Of a DNA stretch of 64,000 bases, positions 31,136 to 39,305 are shown one piece after another. Every line of letters begins with the position of its first letter. The stretch's first letter is position 1. This stretch comes from Sulfuriferula sp. AH1. GTDB taxonomy: Bacteria; Pseudomonadota; Gammaproteobacteria; Burkholderiales; Sulfuriferulaceae. The stretch is from the NCBI RefSeq assembly GCF_002162035.1, contig NZ_CP021138.1, forward strand, positions 1,178,001 to 1,242,000, in the 5' to 3' direction. The notes beneath the pieces were generated by a model that was given only the letters and a program-made list of their open reading frames with translations, was not told the origin of the DNA and searched no databases. A program made the translations under genes and the position numbers.

Positions 31136-31684
31136 TTAAGCGAGGATGCATTCGCCGCTATGGGTCTGCCAGCTATTCGCGATATGCGCGGCATCCTGAT
31201 GGTTGCGTGGCTTGACGGAAATCATGATGCCGCCTGCCATGAGCCCGCGTTCATACTGCTTGATATGCTGTTCGGGGATACGCCAGCGGAACAAGGTGTC
31301 GGCGAGGCTTCTGGCAAGGCCGCCTGCTTCGGCATTGATTGCAGAATAAGTGCCGGCCACGACCAGCCTGAACCTTGATAGCACCAGCGGGGTTCCGACT
31401 GCGGCCAGCGCGTACTCGATTGCATCTGGCGCGGCATCGCCCGCATCTCTGTCGATTGCGGCTCTGCAGGCCGATTGGCTAATGCCGGGTTGCCCTGAAT
31501 AATAGCGCTTTTGGGTTGCTTCCGACATCGCGACATTGATGTCGTTGAAGCTGTAACCGCGTTCGAAGACGGATCTGTACGCCTGTTCGGCCTTGCTCAG
31601 ATCGTGAAAGATCGCGCTGATCATCGGCGACTGAGAAAAGTGGGCGGGTGCGCTGCTTATATGTATTGAGGAATTTATCATCAT
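31136..31684 (-). CDS. uncharacterised stress-type protein, relative of the 39728 product
   Basis: I do not recognise a named domain with certainty. Residues 20-60 (MISAIFHDLSKAEQAYRSV) look like the N-terminal alpha/beta unit of YflT/general-stress-17M-like proteins, with a helix scanning for a partner residue pattern. The C-terminus (IPEQHIKQYERGLMAGGIMISV) parallels the VPEYEAKQYEARVKEGNILISV segment of the protein at 39728. The glycine-zipper middle of that protein is replaced here by an unrelated Ala-rich segment. Length is 182 residues with no signal peptide. It shares a divergent intergenic region with the DUF883 gene. Confidence 0.6.
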   Translation of the reverse strand: MMINSSIHISSAPAHFSQSPMISAIFHDLSKAEQAYRSVFERGYSFNDINVAMSEATQKRYYSGQPGISQSACRAAIDRDAGDAAPDAIEYALAAVGTPLVLSRFRLVVAGTYSAINAEAGGLARSLADTLFRWRIPEQHIKQYERGLMAGGIMISVKPRNHQDAAHIANSWQTHSGECILA

Positions 31685-32033
31685 GACTATCCTTCCTGAA
31701 AGGGAAGGTCACTATCCGACGGGGGTATCCATTGGTATTTCAACTGTCCTGTGATCTCGGGAAGACGTTGCAAAGGGACCCATTCATCCGTTGCTCATTT
31801 CCCCTTGTTAAGAAAATGTTACAAAACCAAGACTAATGCTGCCGAACCCGCAATTCTGTACGGTAAACCACAAAATTCAGCAGTGACTATCTTCGGTCTT
31901 GCGCGTGCTTACGAGAGGCTGAATGTACGATATCGTACGGAAAGGCAGATTGTCGCAGGAGTACATTGAGTCCACCGTTTCATGATTGGAATGTCTCACC
32001 AACCCTTTGATTAAAACGTGATGGAGAATGATT
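31685..32033. other. 349-base divergent intergenic region
   Basis: This separates the minus-strand 31136 gene from the plus-strand DUF883 gene. It contains a half-site CTGTACG (31856-31862) and the perfect palindrome at 31925-31938 (listed separately). A CCTTCC-GAAGG-type small hairpin lies next to the start of the minus-strand gene (CCTTCCTGAAAGGGAAGG near 31690-31710). No gene was found. Confidence 0.5.
31925..31938. promoter_or_regulatory. palindromic operator candidate, site S2 (perfect)
   Basis: GTACG-ATAT-CGTAC is a perfect 14-base palindrome including its centre. Its centre is about 102 bases before the DUF883 start (32034). Confidence 0.55.
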
Positions 32034-32360
32034 GTGAATACCATTATATCCGACCTGCAAGCGGATGCTGCCAAAGCGCCGCTGGAAAATGATTTGCAGG
32101 CAGTGATTGCCGATACCGAGGCGTTGCTTAAACTTACCGCCAATCAGGGCGGCGAGTCGATTCAGGCATTGCGCGGCAAGGCTGAAAAATCGCTCGCTGT
32201 CGCCAAAGTTAAAATGACGGAGGCCCACGATGTGCTCATGGAAAAAACCGGTGCTGCATTACGTGCCACCGATCATTACGTTCATGAGAAGCCTTGGCAC
32301 GCCGTTACATTTGCCGCCGGTGCCGGTTTAGTGGCCGGATTGCTGATGGGGCGTCGTTAA
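32034..32360 (+). CDS. DUF883 family protein (ElaB/YqjD-like)
   Basis: This 108-residue protein has the ElaB/YqjD plan: a long amphipathic, possibly coiled-coil N-terminal part rich in Ala, Lys and Glu (residues 1-75) and one C-terminal hydrophobic segment (VTFAAGAGLVAGLLMG) ending in RR. ElaB/YqjD proteins are stationary-phase, inner-membrane-anchored and have been linked to ribosome binding in E. coli; here that is family knowledge only. I use the GTG at 32034, with GGAG 7 bases before it, rather than an ATG at 32028 that is only one base from the same site. The YqjE-like gene follows 6 bases later. Confidence 0.88.
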   Translation: MNTIISDLQADAAKAPLENDLQAVIADTEALLKLTANQGGESIQALRGKAEKSLAVAKVKMTEAHDVLMEKTGAALRATDHYVHEKPWHAVTFAAGAGLVAGLLMGRR

Positions 32361-32366
32361 GCTGCC

Positions 32367-32756
32367 ATGAAAAGGGCAAATCATTCCGTCGGTACGGGGC
32401 TGCTCGATTCGCTCAGGATGCTGGCACGCTCCCTGATCGCTATCCTGCATACGCGAATGGAACTGCTCGCCATCGATCTGGAAGAAGAGCGCGAACGCCT
32501 GTCAACGTTAATAGCACTATTGCTGATGGCGCTGTTCTTTATCGGGTTAGGCATCGTCCTCTCGACACTGCTGATTATTGTCATGTTCTGGGATACACAC
32601 CGCTTGCAGGTCTTGGCCGGACTTACCGGGTTGTTCCTGGTCGGAGGAATGGTGGCTATCTGGACGGCACTGCAAAAAATACGTACCTTGCCTCGGATTT
32701 TTGCCGCCACGCTTGCCGTATTGTATCGGGACAGCACGCGTTTGCCACCTCATTGA
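32367..32756 (+). CDS. YqjE-like / holin-superfamily III membrane protein
   Basis: The 129-residue protein has an N-terminal amphipathic helix (LLDSLRMLARSLIAILHTRMEL) and two hydrophobic segments (about residues 48-75 and 80-105). This matches the YqjE/phage_holin_3_6 type that commonly follows YqjD in proteobacteria. It is not evidence of a phage. It is cotranscribed with the DUF883 gene (6-base gap) and is followed by a 152-base gap holding operator candidate S5. Confidence 0.85.
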   Translation: MKRANHSVGTGLLDSLRMLARSLIAILHTRMELLAIDLEEERERLSTLIALLLMALFFIGLGIVLSTLLIIVMFWDTHRLQVLAGLTGLFLVGGMVAIWTALQKIRTLPRIFAATLAVLYRDSTRLPPH

Positions 32757-32792
32757 ATTCACCTTTCGGGTGGATGGAAAAAAGACCGTTTG

Positions 32793-32806
32793 GTGTGTTT
32801 GCGTAC
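32793..32806. promoter_or_regulatory. operator candidate, site S5 (right arm perfect, left arm degenerate)
   Basis: GTGTG-TTTG-CGTAC, followed by GGA as in site S2. The left arm matches the consensus at three of five positions and is identical to the left arm of S4. Its centre is about 109 bases before the hemerythrin-like gene at 32909. Confidence 0.45.
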
Positions 32807-32908
32807 GGAATCACGGATGCACCGGGTTTATTGTGGGTTCGTTCTGATGCAGGACAACAGGCGACGCAGGCTGCGTCTATTCATTCGCAATTACGCAAAG
32901 GAATAATC

Positions 32909-33394
32909 ATGGACGTTATCGAGTTATTGATAAATGACCACCGTAGAATCGAAAAGCTCTTGGCCCAACTGGGAAGCGCTGGCGCAAAAGAGATTACCGA
33001 TCGTGCAGAGCTATTTGAGGAATTAAAAGGCGAACTCGATTGCTACGCTGAAAACGAACAGATGATTTTTTACCCGGTAATACTGGAAGCCGACGAAACC
33101 TACGAAATCGCGCTGGAAGGCTATGAAGAGCTTTTTGTGATTCAGGATATCCTGGTTGAGATGGAATCAGTGGATGTGGATTCGCCGGAATGGAAGGCAA
33201 ATTTTCTGCTTCTCAAGGAAAAAGTCGAGCTGCATTTTAAAGAAGAAAATGAGGAGATATTCCCCAAGGCCTTGCAGGAATTAAGCAGGAGCCAGCTTCT
33301 TGAGTTGGGTAAACGGATCAAGGTCAACCGGGAAGGTTTTTTCTGGCGGCAGCTACCGGAAAGCGGCCAGGAAATCCCGGATGCTAGAAGATAA
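32909..33394 (+). CDS. hemerythrin-like protein with missing iron ligands
   Basis: The 161-residue protein has the four-helix hemerythrin-like pattern (MDVIELLINDHRRIEKLL, then AENEQMIFYPVI, ALEGYEELFVIQDIL and VELHFKEENEEIFP). Compared with the intact relative at 34683, His11, Glu50 and His109 remain, but Tyr46 stands where the second helix His is expected, Leu108 replaces the first His of the HH pair, and no His is seen near residue 72. It may therefore bind no diiron centre, or a different metal. I use the ATG at 32909 (AAGGA 6 bases before); the open frame upstream is not coding. Topoisomerase IB follows 11 bases later. Confidence 0.85.
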   Translation: MDVIELLINDHRRIEKLLAQLGSAGAKEITDRAELFEELKGELDCYAENEQMIFYPVILEADETYEIALEGYEELFVIQDILVEMESVDVDSPEWKANFLLLKEKVELHFKEENEEIFPKALQELSRSQLLELGKRIKVNREGFFWRQLPESGQEIPDARR

Positions 33395-33405
33395 TCCGAA
33401 TACCG

Positions 33406-34461
33406 GTGAATAAGGCGTCTTCCGGCGGCGCATCTATTCATGTGGATACTGCAGCCGGCACGGATTCTGTTGCAGTAGCCCAATCCGCCGGTCTGCGTTA
33501 TACCGTCGATGACGGCCCCGGCATTTCGCGCCGTGCCGTCAAGGATGGTTTCCTATATTATGCTCCGGACGGCAAAGAGATTCGAGATCCGGATGTGCTG
33601 GAGCGTATCCGCCGATTGGCACTCCCTCCCGCATGGCAGAATGTATGGATCTGCCTTCATGATAACGGACACCTGCAGGCTACCGGACGTGATGTGCGGG
33701 GCCGCAAACAGTATCGTTATCACGCCGATTGGCGCAAGGTACGCGACGAAACCAAATTCGCTCGCATGGTGCTTTTCGGCAAGCAGCTCAAGAGGATTCG
33801 CGCTCGCGTGGATGCTGATCTGGCAAAAGCCGGTATGCCGCGCGAAAAAATCCTTGCGCTTGTAGTGCGGTTGCTGGAAACAACGCTGATACGCGTCGGT
33901 AATGAAGACTACGCGAAGCAGAACAAATCATTTGGTTTAACCACGATGCGTAGCCGTCACGTCCATCTTTCCGGTTCTTCAGTCGTATTTGAATTTCGCG
34001 GCAAGAGTGGCAAATGGCATTCCATCCGCGTTGAAAATCGGCGCCTTGCGCGTATCGTGAAGAATTGTCTGGAGATTCCAGGACAGGAATTGTTTCAATA
34101 CGTCGATGGTGATGGGCGGCGACAGTCCATCGATTCCAGTGACGTGAATCGTTATCTCCATGAAATTTCCGGACAGAATTTTACTGCCAAGGATTTCCGG
34201 ACCTGGGGCGGGACAGTGCGGGCGCTCATGGTCTTTACATCGATGACGCCCTGCGACTCGCCTATGCATGCGAAGCAGCATGTGAATGCGGCGATCCAGC
34301 GCGTTGCGCGGCAGCTGGGCAATACCCCTGCAGTCTGTCGCAAATATTATATTCATCCGGCCATAATCGAAGCTTACGAAGGGGGCAAGTTTTCCAGACT
34401 GAGATTTCCGGACCCATTGGAAGAGGGGGGCGGTATCACGATCACATCGAGAAAACGGTAA
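33406..34461 (+). CDS. DNA topoisomerase IB (poxvirus-type)
   Basis: The 351-residue protein matches bacterial poxvirus-like type IB topoisomerases, which nick and reseal one strand through a 3'-phosphotyrosine. Seen are the N-terminal beta domain (GISRRAVKDGFLYYAPDG, LALPPAWQNVWIC), Arg163 in LIRVGNEDYA, the Lys loop GKSGKWHSI near 199-207, Arg265 in DFRTWGGTV and the catalytic Tyr315 in NTPAVCRKYYIHP. The start is a GTG at 33406. It lies 11 bases after the hemerythrin-like gene and appears to be cotranscribed with it. The catalytic set looks intact. Confidence 0.92.
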   Translation: MNKASSGGASIHVDTAAGTDSVAVAQSAGLRYTVDDGPGISRRAVKDGFLYYAPDGKEIRDPDVLERIRRLALPPAWQNVWICLHDNGHLQATGRDVRGRKQYRYHADWRKVRDETKFARMVLFGKQLKRIRARVDADLAKAGMPREKILALVVRLLETTLIRVGNEDYAKQNKSFGLTTMRSRHVHLSGSSVVFEFRGKSGKWHSIRVENRRLARIVKNCLEIPGQELFQYVDGDGRRQSIDSSDVNRYLHEISGQNFTAKDFRTWGGTVRALMVFTSMTPCDSPMHAKQHVNAAIQRVARQLGNTPAVCRKYYIHPAIIEAYEGGKFSRLRFPDPLEEGGGITITSRKR

Positions 34462-34588
34462 TCAAATTACTCCAAAAAGCGGCGCAAGCAAACTTTAAAT
34501 CTGTGTAGCGGACTGCCGTCGTGTTTGGCCTCGTCTTTGGCGTCTATTGGGGCGGCATTACGGCACGTGGAATGGGAAAAGCCTGCCA

Positions 34589-34607
34589 GCCCCCGTTTTA
34601 TGGGGGC
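34589..34607. other. GC-rich hairpin before site S3
   Basis: GCCCCC (34589-34594) pairs with GGGGGC (34602-34607) around a 7-base T-rich loop. There is no T run after it. It may be a weak terminator for topoisomerase IB or part of the regulatory region. Confidence 0.35.
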
Positions 34608-34611
34608 ATGA

Positions 34612-34625
34612 GTACGTTACCGTAC
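34612..34625. promoter_or_regulatory. palindromic operator candidate, site S3 (perfect)
   Basis: GTACG-TTAC-CGTAC with perfect arms. Its centre is about 64 bases before the hemerythrin gene at 34683. Confidence 0.55.
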
Positions 34626-34682
34626 ATACACGATTCGATTTTTTCGGAAGAATGTGAACTTAATCCATCAAGGAGTGTGTTC

Positions 34683-35144
34683 ATGACGACCGAATCAAAC
34701 GATTTGATCACTTTGCTGGTCAAGGATCATAAAGAAGTAAAAGAGATGTTCGAAGAATTCGAATCATTGTCCGATCATTCCAAGGCCAGCAAAAAGAAAA
34801 TCGCCGATCAGATTTGTCAGGTGCTGACTGTGCATGCCCAGGTAGAAGAGGAAATCCTTTATCCCGCCGTACGCAGTGTGATCAAAGGTAAGGGGCTGGT
34901 TGATGAAGCCATAGTGGAACATGCCAGTGCAAAGGAGTTGATAGCGCACATCCGGAATATGGATCCGGGCGACGATCTTTATGATGCCCGGCTCAAAGTG
35001 CTTTCAGAACAGGTCGAACATCACGTTGAAGAGGAAGAAAACAAGATGTTTCCTCAAATGCGCCAGGCCGATCTGGATCTGGTGACACTGGGCAAGGAAA
35101 TCATGTCGCGGAAGGAACAGCTTGAAAGCGATGCAGGAAAATAG
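34683..35144 (+). CDS. hemerythrin HHE domain protein
   Basis: The 153-residue protein has the full hemerythrin-type ligand set: His16 (LLVKDHKEVKEMF), His51 and Glu55 (HAQVEEEILYP), His80 (IVEHASAKELI), His113/His114 and Glu118 (VEHHVEEEENKMFP). Such proteins bind a diiron centre and are linked to oxygen, NO or oxidative stress responses; the precise role here is unknown. The ATG at 34683 has AGGAG 7 bases before it. The longer open frame from 34521 crosses operator site S3 and is not coding. A CACACT/AGTGTG hairpin follows the stop (35145-35160). Confidence 0.92.
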   Translation: MTTESNDLITLLVKDHKEVKEMFEEFESLSDHSKASKKKIADQICQVLTVHAQVEEEILYPAVRSVIKGKGLVDEAIVEHASAKELIAHIRNMDPGDDLYDARLKVLSEQVEHHVEEEENKMFPQMRQADLDLVTLGKEIMSRKEQLESDAGK

Positions 35145-35231
35145 CACACTAACGAGTGTGACGATAGCCGTCGGACGCGCTGGTCAAGCAGCGGTTTTGT
35201 ATTCATATCTGCATTTGAAACATTTTAGTGG

Positions 35232-36775
35232 ATGGGTATGAACATGAAACGACATATTGCCGGGATTACATTGCAGGTAACCATGCAAACTATTGGTTTA
35301 TCGTCGAGTCTCGCAAATACGAGCCACTCAGTTACCCGGACCGACACTGTCACTGCCGAATTGAGTAAGGACGTGGCGGTTGAGAAAGGCGGCCCTTATG
35401 ACCGCGTGTTCTATCCGAAAAATCTGCCTTCAAGGGAAGACGCAAAATCGTTCACGAGCAGTTGGGAATACCTGGCATCCAGCCCGGTACATAATGCCGC
35501 TTTTGAATTGTCCGATGCTGCTCCTGCATGGTTGCGTCACGGCGTTGAATGGAATTTCGCTGAAGCCCGCGCCTGGCCGCTTGATCGTAAAGATTCATTC
35601 GACGAAGCGATTTATGGCGCGCGGCGCGGGCCTTCCACTCAGACGCAATTTTACGGTAATGCTGTCGGCGTTTCGGTGGTGAACGGCATCGTTTATGCGG
35701 AAAGCGACGATCAGTTTGCATACGCTGTGAATGCACATACCGGTAAATTGATCTGGCGTACCAGCCCTGTGGGCAATACCCTTATGGGCACGCCGATCGT
35801 GGCTGAAGGCAATGTGTATCTGTCGGTCGGTAACGTTGGTTTCAACTTTTCCAACGTCACCAAATTCGCTAAAACCAGGACGGCGGTGCGCGGAGAAGGC
35901 ATCAGTTTTAACGGGATTTATGCTCTTGCCGCCAAAACCGGCGAGCTGATCTGGCACTATGGGACGGATGGCGAAGCCATGCCAACGCCTGCTTACAGCC
36001 ATGGCCGTCTGTATATCACTACGGGGGATGGCTACGCACAAGCAATAGACGCCAAAACCGGCAAGCTTGCATGGAAAACGGAGCTCAAGGGCATGGCCAA
36101 CATGTCGAGCCCCTCGATAGCGGACGGCAAGATGTATGTGGCGATGTCTTCGCCGGGCGGGGTGTTTTGTCTGGATGAGAATAGCGGAAAAGTGCTGTGG
36201 AAATCGAACATCCAGGGCGCTGAAGATACCGGCATCGGCGATGTCTCGCCAGCCGTCAGCAATGGCATCGTGGTGATGGATGCAGTGGCGGATGCCAAAC
36301 AGGAAAAAGGCAAATCAACCATGGATACGCGCATCGTCACTTATGATGCCAAAACCGGAAAGATCCTGTGGCAGGCTAATATGGGCCGAGGACCGAAACC
36401 GCCTGCATTCAAGGGCGGTGTGCCGATGATCCACGACGATGTGCTGTATGTGGGTACGCCGGTTAATAACGTGTTCAGGCTTACGATTTGAAGTCCGGCA
36501 AGCTTGAATGGACCTGGCATGTGCCTGATGTCAGTGCGGCCGGCTCGGGGCGGGGCGCACCCACTTACTATAAAGGAACGCTTTATGCCTCGACCGGTGA
36601 GTATCTTTATGCCATCAATCCCGCAAATGGCACGCTGATCAACAAATACCATGTCGGCGGCCGCTTCGGTATTGTGAACCCCGTTATTGTTGGCGGCACC
36701 ATGTTCCTGAGCAACTCGTGGGACTGGCTCCAAGCGATTCCTTTATCTAAAGTGAATCCGTCCGCAAAGATCTAA
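35232..36775 (+). pseudogene. PQQ-like beta-propeller (quinoprotein-type) protein, one-base frameshift
   Basis: Two frames encode one protein of about 515 residues with a probable signal peptide (MKRHIAGITLQVTMQTIGLSSSLA) and repeated propeller blades of the type YAVNAHTGKLIWRT, YALAAKTGELIWHY, QAIDAKTGKLAWKT, FCLDENSGKVLWKS and TYDAKTGKILWQA. The first frame ends at 36491. Adding one base at the TT at 36481-36482 gives FRLYDLKSGKLEWTW and the frame then runs to 36775 with a final blade. The blades are BamB/PQQ-dehydrogenase-like, but I cannot see a PQQ or haem site. The likely location is periplasmic. Substrate is unknown. Confidence 0.75.
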
Positions 36776-36880
36776 CGATTTTGTAATCAATTCGCTCAAG
36801 GAAAGCCTATTTGAAGAATCTTCATAAAATGCTGCATAAAAAGTCCGATTTCAATGCCAGTTGCACTGTATATGCTCAGT

Positions 36881-36896
36881 CCGAAGTGAACTTCGG
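36881..36896. promoter_or_regulatory. 16-base palindrome upstream of LuxR-family gene
   Basis: CCGAAGT-GA-ACTTCGG: perfect 7-base arms around 2 bases, 170 bases upstream of the 37065 start. It is a possible operator for the LuxR-type regulator. Confidence 0.4.
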
Positions 36897-36915
36897 TCAT
36901 CGGAAATTGACCTGT

Positions 36916-36983
36916 CAGATATGGTCATGGCCATATCTGCCTGATTAGTTCGACATGTACTGCCGGCCTCGTCATGGGGCCGG
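36916..36983 (+). other. two consecutive hairpins in the LuxR gene leader
   Basis: CAGATATGG (36916-36924) pairs perfectly with CCATATCTG (36931-36939). CCGGCC (36963-36968) pairs with GGCCGG (36978-36983). Neither has a T run. They could form a structured leader, or end the upstream beta-propeller transcript with Rho help. Confidence 0.4.
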
Positions 36984-37064
36984 TGCATGTGGATAATTGC
37001 TTTGGTTATTATTAACATGCGTCTCAATTTAGAACCGAATTTCTATCCTCAGAGGACGCAGAGA

Positions 37065-37832
37065 ATGAACGATACTGGACAATATAATCAGGCGCTATTA
37101 GAGGCCATGAGCTCGTTGACGTCCATCACGACGAAGAGTGCTTTTATCGAATGGACCCGGAATAAATTACAGCCCGCGTTTCCCCATAATGCGTTTGCTG
37201 GATGGGTGGGGAAGCTAGATGCGGCGGAGGTCTTGCCTTTTGAAGTCGTCTGCTCGAATTTACCGGATGAGTATATCGAGAGCATAAAGACGGAAAATGG
37301 GCATTACACCACGCCGCTAATGAAAAGATGGCTGCATAGCGGTCAACCGCAATTGTTTGAATTGGATAAAGGCAGCCAGGAGTTCGATCGCATATGGCTG
37401 GAGGCTTTCAAGGCTGCCGATTTGCGTAATACCGCTTCTTACGGCGCTTTTGATATCACGGGGCGGTACGTCACCTATTTCAGCTTCTATCGACTGCAGG
37501 AGCCGCTTGGCGAATGGCATCAGCTTCAGTTGAAGATCATTATGCCGAGTATGCACTCGACATTGCTGGTTATCCGCAATCAGAACATCAATGTTGAACA
37601 AGCATCAGATCGTTCGCCACTTACCCCGCGCGAACGTGAAGTGCTGGTGTGGATTTGCGAAGGCAAAACCAGCGATGAGATTGCATCTATTCTGGGAATA
37701 TCCTTTAAAACGGTGGAAAATCACGCACAAAATGTGCTTGAGAAATTGAACGTGCATAATCGTGCGCAAGCCGCTGCAAAGGCTTATCAGCTCAAATTGG
37801 TGCGCGTGGGTCCACGTTTGGCCGATATCTGA
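37065..37832 (+). CDS. LuxR-family transcriptional regulator (EpsA-like)
   Basis: The 255-residue protein has a C-terminal LuxR helix-turn-helix (LTPREREVLVWICEGKTSDE, IASILGISFKTVENHAQNVL) after a 190-residue sensor part. That part resembles the EpsA regulators found beside exopolysaccharide clusters in methylotrophic betaproteobacteria, a tentative match from memory. I use the ATG at 37065, with AGAGGA before it, rather than an upstream in-frame ATG. It lies before a UDP-glucuronate decarboxylase gene, so control of polysaccharide synthesis is plausible. An intrinsic terminator follows 30 bases after the stop. Confidence 0.85.
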   Translation: MNDTGQYNQALLEAMSSLTSITTKSAFIEWTRNKLQPAFPHNAFAGWVGKLDAAEVLPFEVVCSNLPDEYIESIKTENGHYTTPLMKRWLHSGQPQLFELDKGSQEFDRIWLEAFKAADLRNTASYGAFDITGRYVTYFSFYRLQEPLGEWHQLQLKIIMPSMHSTLLVIRNQNINVEQASDRSPLTPREREVLVWICEGKTSDEIASILGISFKTVENHAQNVLEKLNVHNRAQAAAKAYQLKLVRVGPRLADI

Positions 37833-37862
37833 CTCATCGCAAGCGATTTACGCACAACAAAA

Positions 37863-37894
37863 TCGGGGATGCCTGATGGTTTCCCGAATTTTTT
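37863..37894 (+). terminator. intrinsic terminator after LuxR-family gene
   Basis: TCGGGGA (37863-37869) pairs with TTCCCGA (37881-37887), one G-T wobble, 11-base loop, then ATTTTTT. Confidence 0.7.
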
Positions 37895-38062
37895 CTATCA
37901 TCAAAATGACATTGAGAGATGTTAATTTGAAGACCACATATATTTATTTCAATAAATGTGCGTTTTCGCACCGACTCCGAAATCCCTTTGCTTTAACCTT
38001 ATTGCTGCTCAATCTGGCTGATCCGGCTGCAATTGTTATTACAGGACCATAAGGAGCGTGGA

Positions 38063-39025
38063 ATGCGTAGATATGATGTACGGCGGAGTCTGGTTACCGG
38101 CGGAGCGGGTTTTCTTGGCTCGCATTTGTGCGAGCGTCTTTTGCAGGATGGCCATGATGTTCTCTGTGTCGATAATTTCTATACCGGCACCAAGGCAAAC
38201 ATCGCACATCTGCTGAACAATCCCCGTTTTGAATGCATGCGGCATGATGTTACTTTTCCGTTATATATTGAAATCGATGAGATTTATAATCTGGCCTGTC
38301 CGGCATCGCCGATTCATTATCAGCATGACCCGGTGCAGACAGCGAAAACCAGTGTGCATGGGGCTATCAACATGCTCGGTTTGGCTAAGCGGGTAAAAGC
38401 AAGAATATTTCAGGCTTCGACCAGTGAGATATATGGGGACCCACAAATTCACCCGCAGGCTGAAGATTACTGGGGGCATGTTAATCCTATCGGGTTGCGT
38501 TCCTGTTATGACGAAGGCAAACGCTGCGCGGAAACCTTGTTTTTCGATTACCACCGCCAGCATCAATTAAGTATCAAAGTCGCCCGCATCTTCAATACCT
38601 ACGGTCCGCGCATGCATCCGAATGACGGGCGAGTCGTATCCAATTTCATCGTCCAGGCATTATCCGGCCAGGCGATCACCATTTATGGGGACGGGACACA
38701 AACGCGTTCGTTCTGTTTTGTGGAGGACATGATAGACGGTTTTGTGCAGTTGATGAACAGCGAAGATGAGATGATGGGGCCGATGAACCTTGGTAACCCG
38801 GTCGAATACAGCATGCTGGAATTGGCTGAAATGGTAATCAGGCTTACCGATTCAAAATCCAGGATCGTCCATGAACCGCTCCCGCCGGATGACCCCACTC
38901 AACGCTGCCCCGATATCACGTTGGCGCAGGAGAGACTTGGCTGGCAACCAAGGGTATCGCTGGAAGAGGGATTAAGGAAAACCATCGCCTATTTTCGTAA
39001 CAATTGCCCTGCTTTCAGGAGGTGA
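38063..39025 (+). CDS. UDP-glucuronic acid decarboxylase (UDP-xylose synthase), SDR family
   Basis: This 320-residue extended SDR protein has [17 protein letters not shown] for NAD binding, [19 protein letters not shown] (the decarboxylase signature, quoted in part), the active-site region [10 protein letters not shown], and [11 protein letters not shown] with the catalytic Tyr and Lys. It converts UDP-glucuronate to UDP-xylose, a donor for surface glycans. The start at 38063 has AAGGAG 6 bases before it. It is preceded by a terminated LuxR gene, and a hairpin follows at 39107. Confidence 0.9.
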   Translation: MRRYDVRRSLVTGGAGFLGSHLCERLLQDGHDVLCVDNFYTGTKANIAHLLNNPRFECMRHDVTFPLYIEIDEIYNLACPASPIHYQHDPVQTAKTSVHGAINMLGLAKRVKARIFQASTSEIYGDPQIHPQAEDYWGHVNPIGLRSCYDEGKRCAETLFFDYHRQHQLSIKVARIFNTYGPRMHPNDGRVVSNFIVQALSGQAITIYGDGTQTRSFCFVEDMIDGFVQLMNSEDEMMGPMNLGNPVEYSMLELAEMVIRLTDSKSRIVHEPLPPDDPTQRCPDITLAQERLGWQPRVSLEEGLRKTIAYFRNNCPAFRR

Positions 39026-39106
39026 TCCGCCTTTCCACACAGATTTCAATTATCAGTACACCCCTCAGTACCATCATAAAAAGCTTTAAACAAATTAAAG
39101 CATCAA

Positions 39107-39140
39107 CAGTCGGGCGGTCATGCTGGACGCCGCCCGGCTG
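39107..39140 (+). terminator. strong GC-rich hairpin after the decarboxylase gene
   Basis: CAGTCGGGCGG (39107-39117) pairs with CCGCCCGGCTG (39130-39140) with one G-T wobble and a 12-base loop. It lacks a T run, so it may be a Rho-assisted end or an mRNA-stabilising structure. Confidence 0.4.
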
Positions 39141-39187
39141 ATGTTCTACCCAAGTAAAAACAAACAAACGGGCTGCCTGTTTTCAAT

Positions 39188-39201
39188 GTGTGTTCACGTA
39201 C
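39188..39201. promoter_or_regulatory. operator candidate, site S4 (right arm perfect, left arm degenerate)
   Basis: GTGTG-TTCA-CGTAC followed by AGA. The left arm is identical to that of S5. Its centre is about 111 bases before the BON-domain gene at 39306. Confidence 0.45.
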
Positions 39202-39210
39202 AGAGCCGGG

Positions 39211-39242
39211 AGCATTGAAGGTCTTATTATGCCTTCAATGCT
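39211..39242. other. perfect 11-base inverted repeat in the BON gene leader
   Basis: AGCATTGAAGG (39211-39221) and CCTTCAATGCT (39232-39242) are exact complements around a 10-base loop. It lies between site S4 and the 39306 start and could be an operator or a leader hairpin. Confidence 0.45.
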
Positions 39243-39305
39243 TCTGACTTCCTCGTCGTACTGAACCCACGAGATATTTATTCAATCTTGATATAAGGAG
39301 TTGTC

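Noticed and set aside
32367-32756. Holin gene as a sign of prophage
   Set aside because: The holin-superfamily III label fits YqjE-type chromosomal proteins; no phage structural, lysis or integration gene is nearby.
32294-32908. N-terminal extension of the hemerythrin-like gene over 205 codons
   Set aside because: It overlaps the DUF883 and YqjE genes in another frame and the operator candidate S5, while the ATG at 32909 has a proper ribosome site and begins the domain.
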